This document shows, piece after piece, positions 9,850 to 18,699 of a stretch of DNA of 35,952 bases. The stretch lies in assembly GCA_027019785.1 (NCBI GenBank), contig JALUWF010000293.1:1-35952 (forward strand), in the 5' to 3' direction. The notes beneath the pieces were generated by a model. It searched no databases and was not told the DNA's origin. It worked only from the letters and a program-made list of their open reading frames with translations. A program made the position numbers and the translations under genes. Numbering within the stretch: the first letter of the stretch is position 1; every line of letters starts with the position of its first letter. The stretch comes from Mariprofundus sp. GTDB lineage: Bacteria > Pseudomonadota > Zetaproteobacteria > Mariprofundales > Mariprofundaceae.

Positions 9850-9879
9850 AAAAAAGGCAACCCGAAGGTCGCCTTTTTG
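9850..9879 (-). terminator. Rho-independent terminator downstream of PP2C gene
   Basis: aaaaaggcaacc-cgaa-ggtcgccttttt hairpin, one mismatch, with T tract on both strands. Confidence 0.8.
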
Positions 9880-9963
9880 TTAAAATCAAAGGTCAGGAAT
9901 GGGGGGGGTAGATAAGAAAAATCCGCCATAAACACTTGACCTGATAAGCTTACTAAACATGTA

Positions 9964-10770
9964 CTACTTTCGTAACAGCCGGGAAAACAGCCCCCCTTTC
10001 GACTTGGCCCTGGCCACTTTGATCAGAATCACAGAAATATTATCCGGTCCGCCGGCTTTATTGGCCATATCTATCAACAGCTTCGCGGCTTTCGGCAATT
10101 GCGACTGCTGCTCCATTAATACATGTACAATGGCCTCATCGGACACCACATCCGTCAGTCCGTCCGAACTCATCAGATACAGATCCCCTGCCCTGACCAT
10201 ATCTTCGACAAGATCAGGCTCCACCCCCGGCTCCACGCCCAACGCGCGAGTGACCAGATTCTTGATTCTGGAGTTGCGGGCGTCATCAGCCGACAACAAA
10301 CCGCGCCGCACCTGCTCATGCACCAGCGAATGATCTTCCGTCACATGAGTCAGGCGCTTGTCGCGCAGCCGGTACATACGCGAGTCGCCCACATGCGCAG
10401 CCGTGATGCGATCACCGTACAGGTAAGTTACCAGCACGGTCGTGCCCATACCGGCACACGCCTCTTCCGTGCGTGCTGTCCGGTAGATCGCTTCATTGGC
10501 AGCTTCAACCGACTGGCGCACCAGCATGGATGCTTCAGTGAAGCCGGTCTGGGCATTGATCTGTTCAGCCTCTATACCGGATCGCTCTGTTTTGATCATC
10601 TCTCCAATCACACTCACAGCCATGGCGCTGGCCACTTCACCGGCATTATATCCTCCCATGCCGTCAGCCAAAATGGCAACACCATGCTCGGGAAATACGG
10701 CAACATCATCCTCATTATGATCACGCCTGACCCCGACATCAGTCATCGCATACATTTCCCAAGCTATCAT
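9964..10770 (-). CDS. PP2C-family Ser/Thr protein phosphatase
   Basis: MTDVGVRRDHNEDD, ILADGMGGYNAGEVAS, ITAAHVGDSRMYRLRD, LYLMSSDGLTDVVSD, AGGPDNISVILI: full PP2C motif set. Confidence 0.95.
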   Translation of the reverse strand: MIAWEMYAMTDVGVRRDHNEDDVAVFPEHGVAILADGMGGYNAGEVASAMAVSVIGEMIKTERSGIEAEQINAQTGFTEASMLVRQSVEAANEAIYRTARTEEACAGMGTTVLVTYLYGDRITAAHVGDSRMYRLRDKRLTHVTEDHSLVHEQVRRGLLSADDARNSRIKNLVTRALGVEPGVEPDLVEDMVRAGDLYLMSSDGLTDVVSDEAIVHVLMEQQSQLPKAAKLLIDMANKAGGPDNISVILIKVARAKSKGGLFSRLLRK

Positions 10771-13160
10771 TGTCCACCTCCCTGATGTTTTAATTCGCTT
10801 AGGCAGGCGGCGATTCGAGCCAGCACGGCATCAGCGCTCTCAATCCGCTGATCCGCTTTTTTGGTTAACAGGTGGTCAATCAGCCTGCTCACGCACTCCG
10901 GCACATCAGCATTGTGCTGACGCACATCCGTGTGCGGTTGCTTGGCGATCTTGAACATCAACTTTGAAATGGATGCAGCGCGGAAGGGGCGAACGCTGCT
11001 GACCAGTTCATAGAGCATCACGCCGAGCGAAAACAGATCCGAACGACCATCCAGCTGTTTGCCCGAGAGCTGCTCCGGCGACATATAGGAGGGCGTACCC
11101 AGCACGGTGCCTGATCTTTTCTTGCTCGATTCATTGATATGGGCGATCCCGAAATCGGTCACTTTGACGCTTTTATTCTTTAGAATCATGATATTGGCCG
11201 GCTTTATGTCGCGATGAATCACCCCATGTGCATGCGCATACCTCAATGCTTCAGCCACCTTGGCAATAATCTTCAGGGTCGTCGTCACGGGCAACAGCTT
11301 ACCTTTTTTGGTGTAGGAAACCAGATCGACGCCATCGAGAAATTCCATAGCAATATAGGCCAGATCATACTCATCGCCGGCATCGAAAATGGTGACGATA
11401 TTCGGATGATTGAGCATGCCGGCAATTTCAGCTTCATGGAAAAACTTCGCCTTGACCTCCTCCAACTCATCCGGCTCGAACTCCTGTGACAATGCCATTG
11501 TCTTGATCGCCACCTGACGATTGATTTTCGGATCTCTGCCCAAATAGACCGTACCCATACCCCCCTTGCCCAACTCGCTGATAATTTCATAACGACCCAG
11601 CACAGGGTTGCTGTCGCCATTTTTCAGCAGTGATGACAGTGCCGAGTTGGCATCTTTGCCTTCGCCGGCCTGCTGCGCATTTTTGGCTTGGATAAGACGC
11701 ACCTGAACATCCCGAAAATCCGCTTGCTGGTTCATCACATGCGTATAGGCCGCCACGGCCTGGTCGAACTCTCGTTTGCGTTCAAAGGCTTGGGCCAGGT
11801 CGTACAGGATTTGGGCCATATCTTCATCAAATGGGCATGCAAGGAACTTTTCAAGCGCTTTATCCAGCATGCCCTGACTTTTGAAAGATAGCCCCAGCAT
11901 CCTGTTGGTTTCATCCAGTCCGCTCCTCACCTGCGGCTGCCTGTTGCGATCGAACAGCAGCTGCGTCGCGACAAACAGCAGGTGTCCTGAGACCAGCAAT
12001 AGCGCAGCGGAGAGCGTCTGCAGCCATACAGCGTAGCTGTCCAGTGTCTCCCATTCGGCGGCGACCAATATCAGCAGCAATGCAGCTGACAGCGGCACTG
12101 CAAGCCTCGGGGTCAGGCGTGGCAACAGCACAATCAGGTATAGCCCGATCAACAGTAGCAAGCCCATCTCAACCGCATGCGCCCAGGCCGGACGGCTGAT
12201 GTAGCGATCCTGTAAAATACTTTGCAGCACATCGCCCGTAAACGCCATGCGACTCATGGAGCCAGCCGGCGTCATTAGCAATTTTTCACTACTGCCGATC
12301 AGGACAATTTTATCCTTGAAGGTATCAGCATCCATCTGCTCCGACAGAACCTGTTGCAATGTATAGGAGCTGAAATCATCTGTGTGCGCAGCATTAGGAA
12401 AATAGGGGTACATCCGCAACATGGCATCCGTTGCAAGATTCATGGCCCCCAGTTCGATATCCGTCCCCAGATTGATGCGGATATCCGCCAACGGAATATT
12501 CAGCACTCTGGCAGCGAGCATCAGTGGCATGGATGGGAAATATTTACCGGCGTAGGTAATAGCCAGCGGCTCACTACGCACCACGCCATCGGCATCTCCG
12601 AATACGCTCAAATGCCCGACCCCGGCAGAGGCCTGAATCAACGATGCATAAGGATAACGCAATGTACTTGCCTTGATCGGCTCGGCCGCAACGTCAGTGG
12701 CATTGACATGACTAATGCTCAGTCCGGCCAGTTCGTGCGGCAGAATGTCATTGGCATATTCATGGCTTGTCAAGACAGTCGCAAACAGAGGCAGCAGCGT
12801 CATACCCGAGCGGCGCACGGCCTGCTGCAATACAGCCTCCCCGGCATTCGCCATCTCATCGCTCTTGTCGTACAACTGATCGAGCGCAATCACAGTTGCG
12901 CCGGCAGCGGACAGTTTATCGATGACGCTGGCGATCATCGGCTGCACTGCAGCAGTGAGGGATTGCTTATCCATGTTGATCAATACGATGCGACTGTCTG
13001 CCGGGTCCTCCGAGCTGCTCAGTTGATAATCATAGGCCATTACTTCCATGCGCTGAAACGGCTGAAATGCATACTGATATGCCGCCAGAAACAGCAGCGT
13101 CACCACAACACCGACGAACCAGCCCGATTTCCAGACAGCACCAGGGTTCAAAAAACGCAC
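10767..13160 (-). CDS. CHASE2-TM-TPR-Ser/Thr protein kinase
   Basis: N-terminal CHASE2-like region (SSEDPADSRIVLINMDKQSL...IALDQLYDKS), TM helices, TPR-like segment (DKALEKFLACPF...FDQAVAAYTHVM), C-terminal kinase (ELGKGGMGTVYLGRD, VAIKTM, VIHRDIKPANIMIL, VTDFGIAH, GTPSYMSPEQL). ATGA overlap with the PP2C gene. Confidence 0.93.
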   Translation of the reverse strand: MRFLNPGAVWKSGWFVGVVVTLLFLAAYQYAFQPFQRMEVMAYDYQLSSSEDPADSRIVLINMDKQSLTAAVQPMIASVIDKLSAAGATVIALDQLYDKSDEMANAGEAVLQQAVRRSGMTLLPLFATVLTSHEYANDILPHELAGLSISHVNATDVAAEPIKASTLRYPYASLIQASAGVGHLSVFGDADGVVRSEPLAITYAGKYFPSMPLMLAARVLNIPLADIRINLGTDIELGAMNLATDAMLRMYPYFPNAAHTDDFSSYTLQQVLSEQMDADTFKDKIVLIGSSEKLLMTPAGSMSRMAFTGDVLQSILQDRYISRPAWAHAVEMGLLLLIGLYLIVLLPRLTPRLAVPLSAALLLILVAAEWETLDSYAVWLQTLSAALLLVSGHLLFVATQLLFDRNRQPQVRSGLDETNRMLGLSFKSQGMLDKALEKFLACPFDEDMAQILYDLAQAFERKREFDQAVAAYTHVMNQQADFRDVQVRLIQAKNAQQAGEGKDANSALSSLLKNGDSNPVLGRYEIISELGKGGMGTVYLGRDPKINRQVAIKTMALSQEFEPDELEEVKAKFFHEAEIAGMLNHPNIVTIFDAGDEYDLAYIAMEFLDGVDLVSYTKKGKLLPVTTTLKIIAKVAEALRYAHAHGVIHRDIKPANIMILKNKSVKVTDFGIAHINESSKKRSGTVLGTPSYMSPEQLSGKQLDGRSDLFSLGVMLYELVSSVRPFRAASISKLMFKIAKQPHTDVRQHNADVPECVSRLIDHLLTKKADQRIESADAVLARIAACLSELKHQGGGQ

Positions 13161-13177
13161 CTCCAGTCACGCGTTCG

Positions 13178-13261
13178 ACTTCTTCCATCCCGTGGGGTGA
13201 AGTCCCACCACGGGGTAAAATCACGCCATCACGTTGCTTGTTTCATCTGTTTCATGTTAAA
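13178..13261. repeat. GACTTYTTCCAYYCCGTG element, copy 2
   Basis: gacttcttccatcccgtggggtgaagtcccaccacgggg...gtttcatgttaa, directly upstream of the CHASE2 kinase start; shares core with copies 1 and 3 and the TTTCATGTTAA tail with copy 3. Confidence 0.65.
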
Positions 13262-13461
13262 AAGTCTGACACACGCACCGCAACCATGCGCCCCAGGGTG
13301 ATCAGTTCATACGGCACTGAATACTCCATAAATCGCCATCATTTTACAGCACCGTGATAGCATGACAGGAGAACTTGTCTGATCAGGGGCCGGAAAAATA
13401 TTTTAGCGAATAGATATTGACACGAATCGAACGCCTCCGTACGGTTCGCGCTCTTTCAAAT

Positions 13462-13537
13462 TCCCCGATAGTTCAGTTGGTAGAACGGTGGACTGTTAAT
13501 CCATATGTCGCAGGTTCGAGTCCTGCTCGGGGAGCCA
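13462..13537 (+). tRNA. tRNA-Asn (GTT)
   Basis: tccccgatagttcagttggtagaacggtggactGTTaatccatatgtcgcaggttcgagtcctgctcggggagcca: cloverleaf with encoded CCA. Confidence 0.96.
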
Positions 13538-13551
13538 TTTCAGACCAAATC

Positions 13552-13577
13552 AGGGCACCCTTTCGGGTGCCCTTTTT
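13552..13577 (+). terminator. Terminator downstream of tRNA-Asn
   Basis: agggcaccc-tttc-gggtgccct followed by ttttt. Confidence 0.88.
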
Positions 13578-13597
13578 CGTTTGCTTTGCATAGATGG

Positions 13598-13638
13598 AAA
13601 AAAAAGCCCGCCGGGCCAAAGGCCAGACGGGCTTTTTT
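13598..13638 (-). terminator. Terminator downstream of rpsT
   Basis: aaaaaaagcccg...cgggcttttttag inverted repeat with an internal ggcc/ggcc pair. Confidence 0.82.
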
Positions 13639-13655
13639 AGAATTCAGGAACAGAT

Positions 13656-13919
13656 TCAGGAAATGGCTTTTACTTTCGCATTCAGGCGAGATACGCGGCG
13701 TGAGGCCTGCCTTGCGTGAATCTGGTTTTTACGACCAGCGCGATCAAGCTCTGATGTTGCAGATTTCAAGGCAACTGCAGCTGCTTCCTTGTCGCCAGTC
13801 TCTACGGCAGTCAATACCTTCTTAATCTCGGTACGCATTGCAGATTTCTGGTCGCGATTCTGCAGACGCTTTTTCTCGTCCTGACGAGCACGTTTCATTG
13901 CTGATGCATGGTTTGCCAC
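13656..13919 (-). CDS. rpsT: 30S ribosomal protein S20
   Basis: (V)ANHASAMKRARQDEKKRLQNRDQKSAMRTEIKKVLTAVETGD...; GTG start at 13919. The longer track ORF to 14033 is an unlikely N-terminal extension. Confidence 0.95.
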   Translation of the reverse strand: MANHASAMKRARQDEKKRLQNRDQKSAMRTEIKKVLTAVETGDKEAAAVALKSATSELDRAGRKNQIHARQASRRVSRLNAKVKAIS

Positions 13920-14069
13920 GTTGGTATATCTCCTTGCAGCCACTGCTGCGCCTTGTATTGAGGCGCGGAAACTTACCGTCTCATCTCCTGCTGTCAACCC
14001 AAAATCCGGCCGGAATCCGACATGGGAGGACAATTACATTAATATAGCTTTCCTCAAAAGTCTTTTTTT

Positions 14070-14239
14070 ACCACAGAGGACACAGAGAGCACAGAGAAAA
14101 AAACGAAACTGAAAGTCTTCGAAGGTACCGCACGATTTTGTGTATACATGGTTAAAATTGCACCTACATTCATCCTGCATGATTACTCAATTGATTTGAT
14201 TCTTTTGACTTTCTCTGTGCTCTCTGTGTCCTCTGTGGT
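14070..14239. repeat. Periodic-array inverted element A
   Basis: Exact 30-bp inverted repeat: accacagaggacacagagagcacagagaaa (14070..14099) and tttctctgtgctctctgtgtcctctgtggt (14210..14239). Arms consist of about 9-nt CTCTGTG-type units. Confidence 0.95.
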
Positions 14240-14307
14240 GAGTGTTTTTCTTATCCTTTGGGCGCTCCGCTATAAAATTCATGCGATTGGCCTGCGACAT
14301 GGATCAT

Positions 14308-14910
14308 TCAAGATAAATATTGCCGTAACATGGCGTCTGTTTTTAACACCTGTTGATGTAATTCTGCCATACCAGATGTGTTGCTGATGATGAAATCAGC
14401 CGCCTTGCGTCGTTCGGCGTCACTGCATTGCCGGGCTACAACCGTCCCGAATTCAGCCCCGCTCCTGTCTCCCCGCGCCAGCACTCTCCGACGCCTTGTA
14501 TCTTCATCGGCCAGCACCACAACCACTGCATCCATACGCGATACACCGCCCGACTCCAGCAATACCGATGCCTCGATCAGCACATAACCGCCCTGTTGTT
14601 GTTGCTGCAACCACTCTTCTTCAGCCTGCCAGATCAGCGGGTGCATGATGGCATTGAGTTTCGCCACCTGTTCGGCATCGGAAAAACAGCGCTGCGCTAA
14701 TTTTTTTCTGTTCAATGCACCGTCCCTGGTTAAAATATCCCCGCCAAAAGTCTCCAGCAATCGCGCCAGCCCTGCGCTGTTGGGCGCAACAACGGCATGG
14801 CCGACCTGATCCAGATCCAGCACTGCGACATTGAGCTCGGCAAACATCGCCGCAACCGTACTCTTGCCGCTGCCGATGCCGCCGGTCAATCCAACCCGAT
14901 GCGGACTCAT
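14308..14910 (-). CDS. coaE: Dephospho-CoA kinase
   Basis: MSPHRVGLTGGIGSGKSTVAAMFAELNVAVLDLDQVGH..., P-loop and CoaE motifs; ATG at 14910. Confidence 0.95.
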   Translation of the reverse strand: MSPHRVGLTGGIGSGKSTVAAMFAELNVAVLDLDQVGHAVVAPNSAGLARLLETFGGDILTRDGALNRKKLAQRCFSDAEQVAKLNAIMHPLIWQAEEEWLQQQQQGGYVLIEASVLLESGGVSRMDAVVVVLADEDTRRRRVLARGDRSGAEFGTVVARQCSDAERRKAADFIISNTSGMAELHQQVLKTDAMLRQYLS

Positions 14911-14929
14911 GCGGGATAATCCACCCGGC

Positions 14930-15700
14930 CTATGCATGCAAGCCCGCCACATGCAGATACCAGCCCAACAGATCTTCGCCCCACACCAGCCAGATCATGC
15001 CGGCTGCGGCCAAATAGGGGCCGAACGGAATTTCAGCTCTCAATCCTTTTTTTGAAAGCAGCAGAAACAGCGAGCCAAGCAGCGCGCCGACAACCGAAGA
15101 GACCAGTACGATAAAGGGTAGCGCCTGCCAACCCATAAATGCACCCAGCATAGCCAGCAGCTTGAAATCGCCATGGCCCATGCCCTCGCGTCCGGTCAGC
15201 CACAAAAACAGTCGTGCAATCGACCAGAACAGGCCATAACCGGCCAGCGCCCCGATCAGAGCATCCTGCCAACTGCCCAACCACCATGAAAAGAGCAAGC
15301 CAGCAGCAATCCCCGGCCAGGTCAGTGCATTGGGCAACAGACCTGTTTCCAGGTCAATCACGCTCAGCACCCAGAGTAAAAAAAACAGGCATAAGGCCGC
15401 CGCCAGTTCGGCAGTCGCCCCAAAATGAACCGCCAACAGCCCCCAACTCACCCCCATCAGCAATTCCAGCAATGGATAACGCCATGCAATCGGCGCATGA
15501 CAATGGCGACAGCGACCGCGCAACATCAACCATGATATCAGGGGGATATTATCATAGGCGGCAATGGCATGACTGCAGGTCGGGCAGTGGCTGCCGGGAA
15601 ACGCAATCGACTCACGCCGGGGAATGCGATAGACGCAGACATTGGCAAAACTGCCAACCATCAGTCCGAGTATGCCGCATAACAGCGACAGTTCGTTCAT
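14930..15700 (-). CDS. pilD: Type IV prepilin peptidase / N-methyltransferase
   Basis: GSFANVCVYRIPRRES, CPTCSHAIAAYDNIPLISWLMLRGRCRHC (four-Cys), SVIDLETGLLP, GREGMGHGDFKLLAMLGAFMGW. Confidence 0.95.
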   Translation of the reverse strand: MNELSLLCGILGLMVGSFANVCVYRIPRRESIAFPGSHCPTCSHAIAAYDNIPLISWLMLRGRCRHCHAPIAWRYPLLELLMGVSWGLLAVHFGATAELAAALCLFFLLWVLSVIDLETGLLPNALTWPGIAAGLLFSWWLGSWQDALIGALAGYGLFWSIARLFLWLTGREGMGHGDFKLLAMLGAFMGWQALPFIVLVSSVVGALLGSLFLLLSKKGLRAEIPFGPYLAAAGMIWLVWGEDLLGWYLHVAGLHA

Positions 15701-17094
15701 ACCTCCGCATCCGGTGCATGGCCTTTTTTCAGACGATAGCGCAGCGAACGGAAACTGATACCCAGGGCTTCGGCGGCGCGGGTGATATTGCCGCCGCTAT
15801 CGGCCAGCGCTTCATCAATCAACTGCTGCTCCATGGCCGCCACCCATGTATCCAGATCACCACCCTGCTGCTGCATACTCTGCAGTGAAATCTGCAAACC
15901 GCCCTGTACGCCGGAATACATCTCGGCCAGCAGCGTCGCATCCAGCTCACTGTCTTCCGACAGCGCCAGCATACGCTGCATCAGATTTTCCAACTCCCGC
16001 ACATTGCCCATAAACGGCAATGACACCAGCTCTTTCAGACAACCATCCGTCAGACGGGCGCGACCTTCGCTATATTGCCGCACAATCTCTCTGGCCAGCA
16101 GCGGGATATCCTCCCGGCGCTGTCTGAGCGGCGGCATATGCACCGGCACCACATTCAACCGGAAAAACAGATCGCCGCGAAAATGACCCTGCTGCACTTC
16201 CGCTTCCAGATCGCGGTTGGTCGCGGCAATCACGCGCACATCCACATCGTGTTCACGATCATCGCCCACCCGGCGCACTCGCTTTTCCTGCAACACCCTG
16301 AGCAATTTTACCTGCGCCGATAGCGGCAATTCGCCCACTTCATCGAGAAACAGGGTGCCGCCACTGGCCGATTCAATCAGTCCGGCACGATCCGACTCAG
16401 CCCCGGTAAACGCCCCCTTACGATGCCCGAACAGTTCGGACTCAAACAATCCTTCGGGGATAGCGCCGCAATGCACCGGGATAAAAACACCTTTGGCGCG
16501 GGTTGACCATGCATGCACGACCCGCGCAGCCAACTCCTTGCCTGTGCCGGACTCACCGGAAATCAGCACTGTAAAATCTGACCTTGCGGCCCGTCTCAAA
16601 CGCTCTCGCACCCGCTGCATCGCTTCCGACTCGCCGAGCAACATGTCCCCTGCCGACTCGGTGCTCCCCCCTTCTTCATCCGCACCTTCCTGTTGCGCTG
16701 ACTGACGAGCAATCCCGCCGCTGTGGGCCGCCGCATCAAACAGTGCCCGCTCAACTGCAGAGGCCAGTTCCTCGCCCGATACCGGCTTAGTCAGATAATC
16801 AAAGGCGCCCTGCTTCATGGCAGCCACCGCCGTATCGGCACTGGCATAGGCAGTGAGCAACAGCACCCGCGCCTGCGGCTGTAGTTTTCTCGCCATGGCG
16901 ATCACCTCCAGACCCGCATCACGGCCTTCCATGCGCAGATCGGTCAACACCACATCAAAAGAGCGGCGTTGCAGCTGGCGATCAGCCTCCGCCGGAGCCG
17001 CACAGCTACACACCTGATGCCCCTGTAACTCCAGCCCCATCGACAACACCTTGCGCGCATTCGCCTCATCTTCCACCAGCAGAATATCAGCCAT
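15697..17094 (-). CDS. pilR: Sigma-54-dependent response regulator, PilR-type
   Basis: REC (ILLVEDEANARKVL), AAA+ GESGTGKELAARVVH and GAFTGAESDRAG (GAFTGA motif), Fis-like HTH NITRAAEALGISFRSLRYRLKK. Next to pilS/pilD. Confidence 0.92.
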   Translation of the reverse strand: MADILLVEDEANARKVLSMGLELQGHQVCSCAAPAEADRQLQRRSFDVVLTDLRMEGRDAGLEVIAMARKLQPQARVLLLTAYASADTAVAAMKQGAFDYLTKPVSGEELASAVERALFDAAAHSGGIARQSAQQEGADEEGGSTESAGDMLLGESEAMQRVRERLRRAARSDFTVLISGESGTGKELAARVVHAWSTRAKGVFIPVHCGAIPEGLFESELFGHRKGAFTGAESDRAGLIESASGGTLFLDEVGELPLSAQVKLLRVLQEKRVRRVGDDREHDVDVRVIAATNRDLEAEVQQGHFRGDLFFRLNVVPVHMPPLRQRREDIPLLAREIVRQYSEGRARLTDGCLKELVSLPFMGNVRELENLMQRMLALSEDSELDATLLAEMYSGVQGGLQISLQSMQQQGGDLDTWVAAMEQQLIDEALADSGGNITRAAEALGISFRSLRYRLKKGHAPDAEV

Positions 17095-17108
17095 CTTTCA
17101 TCTCCACA

Positions 17109-18629
17109 CTATTCCCCATTCCCCTGCTCACCATCCAGCGGCCCTACAACCTGAAAACAGACCTTGCCTGCATCCGCCTGCACCGACACAGTCCAACCAT
17201 TGACCAAGCACACCTGTCTGACCGTAGCCAAACCCAGCCCGATGCCACTGGAACGACCAGTCACAAACGGTTCGAACAGACTGTCACGAATATCACCCGG
17301 CAGTTCGCCATCATTGCATACCCTTAGCGTCCAGTCCCCGCCATCAGTCGTCAATGCCAGCCCGACGCGACTCTCGGGCAAACGATTGGCCAGCGCATTG
17401 GAGAGCAGATTATCCGCAACCAGACGAAAATGATCCCCATCAATCTCCAGTTCATCCACCCGGCAATCCGCCTGTACTTGCACGCGATGGGCGATTTCCA
17501 CCCGCGCCAGGGTCTGCCTGATCACCTCCGGCATATAGGTTAACACTGGTGCCGGCTGCAAGGGTTTGGCGTAATCCAGCATCATGGTGACCAGCCTGTT
17601 CAGACGCTGTGTTTCATCCTGCAGGATCGCCTGCATCGCCGCCCGGCTCTCCGGCTTGACTGCCATCAGTTCCAGTCCCTGAGCCATGGTCTGAATGGGA
17701 TTGCGAATTTCATGCGCCAGCATAGCTGCCATCCTGCCCAACAGAGCCATTTTTTCCTGCTGTAACAGCTGCTTCTCAAGGCGTCTGACGTCCGAGATAT
17801 CGACAAGCGTCAGCAGCCACGCGGCATCATCTTCATCTGACAACTGACGCACCATCAGTAACAGATTGCGCTGTGCATCGTCGGCTGAATTTGCATATTC
17901 ACACTGGAATGTCGTGCGTTGCGACTGCTGGAAAAACTTGCTCAGCGCCGGGATGGCCAGCAACGTCGCGACCGTCTGATGGCCCAGTAATGATCTGGCC
18001 GCCGTATTCATGTCGGTCACTTGCAGAGCCCGATCCAGCACAATCACGCCCTCGGCCATTTCGGACATGATATGATCGTGCAAATCTTTGAGTTCCCTGT
18101 GCTGCCGGACAGCCTGATCACTCTGCGCCCGCAAACTGGCATGACGCCGGGCAATATAGGCCATCACGCCCCCGACCAGCATCAGGGCGGAGACCTGCAT
18201 CAGCACATGCAACGCCTGTTGCGTGTTTAGCCCGTCACTGCGGGCCAGCCATGCCTCGCCATAGACCGCCGACAGATAACCCGAGCATGCGAGGATACTG
18301 ATCACGATGGGCAGCAGTCGTCGGGCGTGCGTCCCGGAAGCGATAATAATCAGCCCATACAGAAACGAGAACGGACTGAACACACCGCCACTGGCAAAGA
18401 TCAGGATACTGGCGAGCGTGGTATCGGATGCATACTGGAACACCCACTGGTTTTTTTCGGATATCCGACTGGAGATCATCGCCATCTGAATCAGCAGCAT
18501 CAGCAAAAACAGCACCCCGGTTGAAATGATCAACTGCTGCTGATACAGCTGCGAGGCGGGATAGACCCACAGCACCACCACCATGGCAATCACCGACGCC
18601 GCCATGGCGCGATACAAAATCAGTTGCAT
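17109..18629 (-). CDS. pilS: Sensor histidine kinase, PilS-type
   Basis: N-terminal TM helices, PAS-like region, H-box AAMLAHEIRNPIQTMAQGLELM, GLGLATVRQVCLVNGWTVSV; immediately upstream of pilR. Confidence 0.9.
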   Translation of the reverse strand: MQLILYRAMAASVIAMVVVLWVYPASQLYQQQLIISTGVLFLLMLLIQMAMISSRISEKNQWVFQYASDTTLASILIFASGGVFSPFSFLYGLIIIASGTHARRLLPIVISILACSGYLSAVYGEAWLARSDGLNTQQALHVLMQVSALMLVGGVMAYIARRHASLRAQSDQAVRQHRELKDLHDHIMSEMAEGVIVLDRALQVTDMNTAARSLLGHQTVATLLAIPALSKFFQQSQRTTFQCEYANSADDAQRNLLLMVRQLSDEDDAAWLLTLVDISDVRRLEKQLLQQEKMALLGRMAAMLAHEIRNPIQTMAQGLELMAVKPESRAAMQAILQDETQRLNRLVTMMLDYAKPLQPAPVLTYMPEVIRQTLARVEIAHRVQVQADCRVDELEIDGDHFRLVADNLLSNALANRLPESRVGLALTTDGGDWTLRVCNDGELPGDIRDSLFEPFVTGRSSGIGLGLATVRQVCLVNGWTVSVQADAGKVCFQVVGPLDGEQGNGE

Positions 18630-18699
18630 ATCAACCGCACTGGCTGCATGTCAACGATCTTTTCGGAGGCCAAACGATGCGAAAGCGATGCCAAACCAA

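Noticed and set aside
9901-9908. G8 homopolymer as a phase-variation tract
   Set aside because: Intergenic, downstream of PP2C stop and not clearly within a promoter or coding frame; insufficient support.
12354-13301. 315-aa plus-strand ORF
   Set aside because: Antisense to the CHASE2 kinase gene; composition typical of a reverse-strand shadow.
13656-14033. 125-aa form of ribosomal protein S20
   Set aside because: The N-terminal extension is not S20-like; the GTG start at 13919 gives the canonical (M)ANHASAMKRARQ N-terminus.
14070-14239. CRISPR array
   Set aside because: Units are about 9 nt, tandem and inverted, without unique 25-40 nt spacers; no cas genes in the window.
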